A stretch of DNA of 7,970 bases from Desulfobacterales bacterium (GTDB lineage Bacteria; Desulfobacterota; Desulfobacteria; Desulfobacterales; ETH-SRB1). The DNA is taken from positions 1-7,970 of the forward strand of contig DAOVDN010000042.1 of assembly GCA_030669465.1 (NCBI GenBank), in the 5' to 3' direction. Positions within the stretch are counted from its first letter, which is position 1. Every line of letters starts with the position of its first letter. The notes under the pieces are model-generated. The model made no database searches and was not told where the DNA came from. It was given only the letters and a program-made list of their open reading frames with translations. Position numbers and translations under genes: made by a program. Below are positions 6,595 to 7,970 of the stretch, piece by piece.

Positions 6595-7521
6595 CTAGTT
6601 AAGTATATATCTCTCAGGATTAACCGGAATCCCGTTAAGGTGAACCTCATAATGGACATGAGGTCCCGTGCTTCGTCCTGTATTACCGACAAGAGCAATG
6701 GTATCCCCTCTTTTTACAACGTCTCCACGTTTTTTCAAAAACTTGTGAATATGCGCATAGCGGGTAACCATTCCATAGCCGTGATCAATTATAATCACCT
6801 TGCCCATCAAACCTTTTCTGCCGGCATATGTTACAACGCCATCAGCAGTTGCAATTATCGGCGTTCCCTTCCGTGCAGCAATATCCAGTCCTTTATGGAA
6901 TTCACGCAGACCGGTAAACGGGGATTCGCGGTATCCGAATTTGGATGATATCCACCCATCTGTTGGGCGAATTGCAGGCGTAGAGGCCAGAAGATTCCGC
7001 TGATCTTCTAAATGCTTAAAGAGATATTCAAACCCATTTTTCTGATTTGTCGATGCCAGATCCAGTTGTTCTGCCTGCCCGTGCATTTCACGAAGCAGGC
7101 TGTTATGTTTTTTTGCAAGAGGAAGTTGTGCATCAAGATCTTCCGGAATTGAACCACCGACGCCAAAAAGGCTTTCCTGATCAGATGTTTCTTCAATGTT
7201 GGCAATAATTCGTATCTTTTTTTCAAAACTGGCTAAATCGACCAGCTTTGACTTTAACTTATTGATCTCACACGCAAAATTTTGTATCTGCTTACGCTGA
7301 TTGGAAATTTCATCCAGTTGATTGGAAATTTTACTCTCAAGTTCCTGGGTATTAATATATATTTTTTTAAGATTACAGTAATCGTAAATAAAAAAAACAG
7401 AAAATATCAGGGAGGCAGCAAAAAAAATGCCTGAAAAGCGTAAAAAAGCCTTGGAGAGAGTTATTCGCTTTATCGCAGAACCCGTGGCACTTAACACAAA
7501 GAATGTGATTTTATTTTGCAT
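6595..7521 (-). CDS. Membrane-anchored M23 (LytM-type) metallopeptidase with coiled coil
   Basis: This protein probably cleaves peptidoglycan cross-bridges or regulates an amidase from the periplasmic side of the inner membrane. From the ATG at 7521 it is 308 aa. A positively charged N-terminus is followed by one hydrophobic segment at about 29-46 (FSGIFFAASLIFSVFFIY), then a probable coiled coil at about 50-110 rich in Gln, Lys and Leu. The C-terminal M23 domain (about 185-305) has all the zinc and catalytic motifs: FHKGLDIA (His209, Asp213), RYAHIH (His257, His259) and GPHVHYEVH (His288, His290), so it should be an active enzyme rather than a degenerate EnvC/NlpD-type activator. A TTG at 7530 would add three residues; neither start has a good Shine-Dalgarno sequence, and ATG is preferred. 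It ends in tandem stops TAG TAA. A strong promoter lies about 90 bp upstream. An M23 gene directly upstream of secA is an arrangement I recall from deltaproteobacterial genomes. Confidence 0.93.
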   Translation of the reverse strand: MQNKITFFVLSATGSAIKRITLSKAFLRFSGIFFAASLIFSVFFIYDYCNLKKIYINTQELESKISNQLDEISNQRKQIQNFACEINKLKSKLVDLASFEKKIRIIANIEETSDQESLFGVGGSIPEDLDAQLPLAKKHNSLLREMHGQAEQLDLASTNQKNGFEYLFKHLEDQRNLLASTPAIRPTDGWISSKFGYRESPFTGLREFHKGLDIAARKGTPIIATADGVVTYAGRKGLMGKVIIIDHGYGMVTRYAHIHKFLKKRGDVVKRGDTIALVGNTGRSTGPHVHYEVHLNGIPVNPERYILN

Positions 7522-7570
7522 GATAAACAACGTCTCGGAATTTCTACAACCTGTTGGAATTCCCGCTACT

Positions 7571-7590
7571 TTAGTCGACCACTCGACTAA
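7571..7590. repeat. 20-bp palindrome in the M23 gene leader (repeat copy R3)
   Basis: TTAGTCGA (7571-7578) and TCGACTAA (7583-7590) are exact inverted complements around a CCAC loop. The sequence shares the GTCGAC/CACTCGAC words and CTCGACTAA end with the repeats at 137-166 and 6537-6589. It starts roughly 11 nt downstream of the predicted transcription start of the M23 gene, so it would form a hairpin near the 5' end of the mRNA or could serve as an operator-like site. Function is unknown. Confidence 0.7.
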
Positions 7591-7607
7591 GTTCTGATTT
7601 AGGCTTA

Positions 7608-7635
7608 ATTATCATAAAGTTAACGAAACTGTCAA
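7608..7635 (-). promoter_or_regulatory. Predicted sigma70-type promoter of the M23 peptidase gene
   Basis: On the minus strand a perfect -35 box TTGACA (7630-7635) is followed after 16 bp by GATAAT (7608-7613), which matches the -10 consensus in five of six positions. Transcription would start near 7601, giving a leader of about 80 nt before the ATG at 7521. It is the only strong consensus promoter I noticed and may drive the whole M23-secA-clpS-clpA-aat-hinT run if there is no stop between M23 and secA. Confidence 0.65.
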
Positions 7636-7657
7636 GATTTCAAGTCCATTATTTTTC

Positions 7658-7710
7658 ATGAACTCGTAAAAAGTATAAAATTGCAGTTTTTCTAATTTTA
7701 TCAAGTTCAT
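7658..7710. repeat. AT-rich imperfect inverted repeat
   Basis: ATGAACT (7658-7664) pairs with AGTTCAT (7704-7710), and inside it ATAAAATT (7675-7682) pairs exactly with AATTTTAT (7694-7701) around an 11-nt loop; the intervening arms are unequal. The start, ATGAACTCGTAAAAAGT, resembles a dispersed repeat I recall from sulfate-reducer genomes. It lies upstream of the predicted M23 promoter. Confidence 0.5.
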
Positions 7711-7725
7711 AACTGTCTTAAAAAT

Positions 7726-7777
7726 AATTCGCAATTCCTAAATTCGCAATTACCTGTAAAAAGTCCTTTTTTGCAGG
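7726..7777. repeat. Short direct repeat plus hairpin in AT-rich spacer
   Basis: AATTCGCAATT occurs at 7726-7736 and again at 7741-7751, a 15-bp period. Directly after it, CCTGTAAAAA (7753-7762) can pair with TTTTTTGCAGG (7767-7777), allowing one G-T pair. The second part also resembles 7666-7686, since both read GTAAAAAGT, six variable bases, TTGCAG. These look like decayed copies of dispersed elements rather than a terminator, because the T-run is inside the stem. Confidence 0.45.
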
Positions 7778-7829
7778 TGCATCATTTTTATCTCGTCTTG
7801 AAAAAACCATGTCCTTTAGCCCGAATTAT

Positions 7830-7970
7830 CACTACAGCGCAAGTTTCCCCACCAATGTCATTCTGAGCGACCGCAGGGAGCGAAGAATCTCTTTTCTATG
7901 TTGAAATATTCCACTAAAAGTCAGATTCTTCGTCGCTTCGCTCCTCAGAATGACAACTTGCGCTGTAGTG
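7830..7970. mobile_element. MITE-like palindromic element with perfect 16-bp terminal inverted repeats
   Basis: The element begins CACTACAGCGCAAGTT (7830-7845) and ends with its exact reverse complement (7955-7970), the last base of the window. Inside, GTCATTCTGAG (7857-7867) pairs with CTCAGAATGAC (7944-7954), and GAAGAATCT (7882-7890) pairs with AGATTCTTC (7923-7931), leaving a 32-nt loop. The left arm has an extra 11 bp (7846-7856). It contains no open frame of note. The 'TCATTCTGAGCGAAG..GAAGAATCT' core is, from memory, a very widespread dispersed palindrome in bacterial genomes. A target-site duplication cannot be tested because the right flank is missing. Confidence 0.75.

Larger units (their letters stand above)
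7522..7970. other. Gene-free region upstream of the M23 peptidase
   Basis: This 449-bp AT-rich stretch has no plausible coding region on either strand. It holds the leader palindrome, the predicted promoter, the two AT-rich inverted repeats and the MITE-like element. Positions 7636-7657 and 7778-7829 show nothing I can identify. Confidence 0.7.

Noticed and set aside
6507..6698. A 63-codon minus-strand open frame with a repeated PLNHFPTQ-type peptide
   Set aside because: The peptide repeat is only the translation of the 24-bp tandem DNA repeat, and the frame overlaps the M23 gene end.

Overview
The window looks like chromosomal DNA of a Gram-negative proteobacterium. My best guess is a sulfate-reducer-like lineage (Desulfobacterota, the former Deltaproteobacteria). 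The reasons are a proteobacterial-type ClpS/ClpA/Aat set, a SecA with a C-terminal zinc-binding tail, an M23 peptidase next to secA, and intergenic dispersed repeats of kinds I associate with such genomes. The taxonomic call is inference from memory; no rRNA or other marker is present.

All protein-coding genes read on the minus strand, so transcription runs from high to low coordinates. Starting at the right end, 7522-7970 holds no gene. It contains a palindromic MITE-like element at the window edge (7830-7970), AT-rich inverted repeats (7658-7777), a good sigma70-type promoter (7608-7635) and a 20-bp palindrome (7571-7590) in the predicted leader. Next come an M23 (LytM) cell-wall peptidase with an N-terminal membrane anchor (6595-7521) and a 255-bp gap made largely of repeats: a 24-bp tandem duplication at 6537-6584 and a 114-bp inverted repeat with 10-bp internal periodicity at 6365-6478. 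Then follow secA (3814-6339), clpS (3480-3794), clpA (1238-3475), aat (538-1236) and a HIT-family hinT-like gene (187-516), packed with gaps of 1 to 21 bp and so probably one operon. At the left edge, after another copy of the intergenic repeat (137-166), is the start of a DUF433 antitoxin-like gene (1-117, running off the window).

The clpS-clpA-aat block encodes most of the bacterial N-degron pathway. Aat adds Leu or Phe to proteins with N-terminal Arg or Lys, ClpS recognises the resulting N-terminus and hands it to ClpA, and ClpA unfolds it into ClpP, which is not in this window. The block follows the general secretion ATPase gene secA with only 19 bp between. The individual genes are well-known families. 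The less ordinary signals are two in-frame A_AAA_AAG slippery heptamers exactly at the ClpA N-domain/D1 linker, and several families of dispersed intergenic repeats that occupy almost every longer gap. I did not find a convincing new defence or mobile system.
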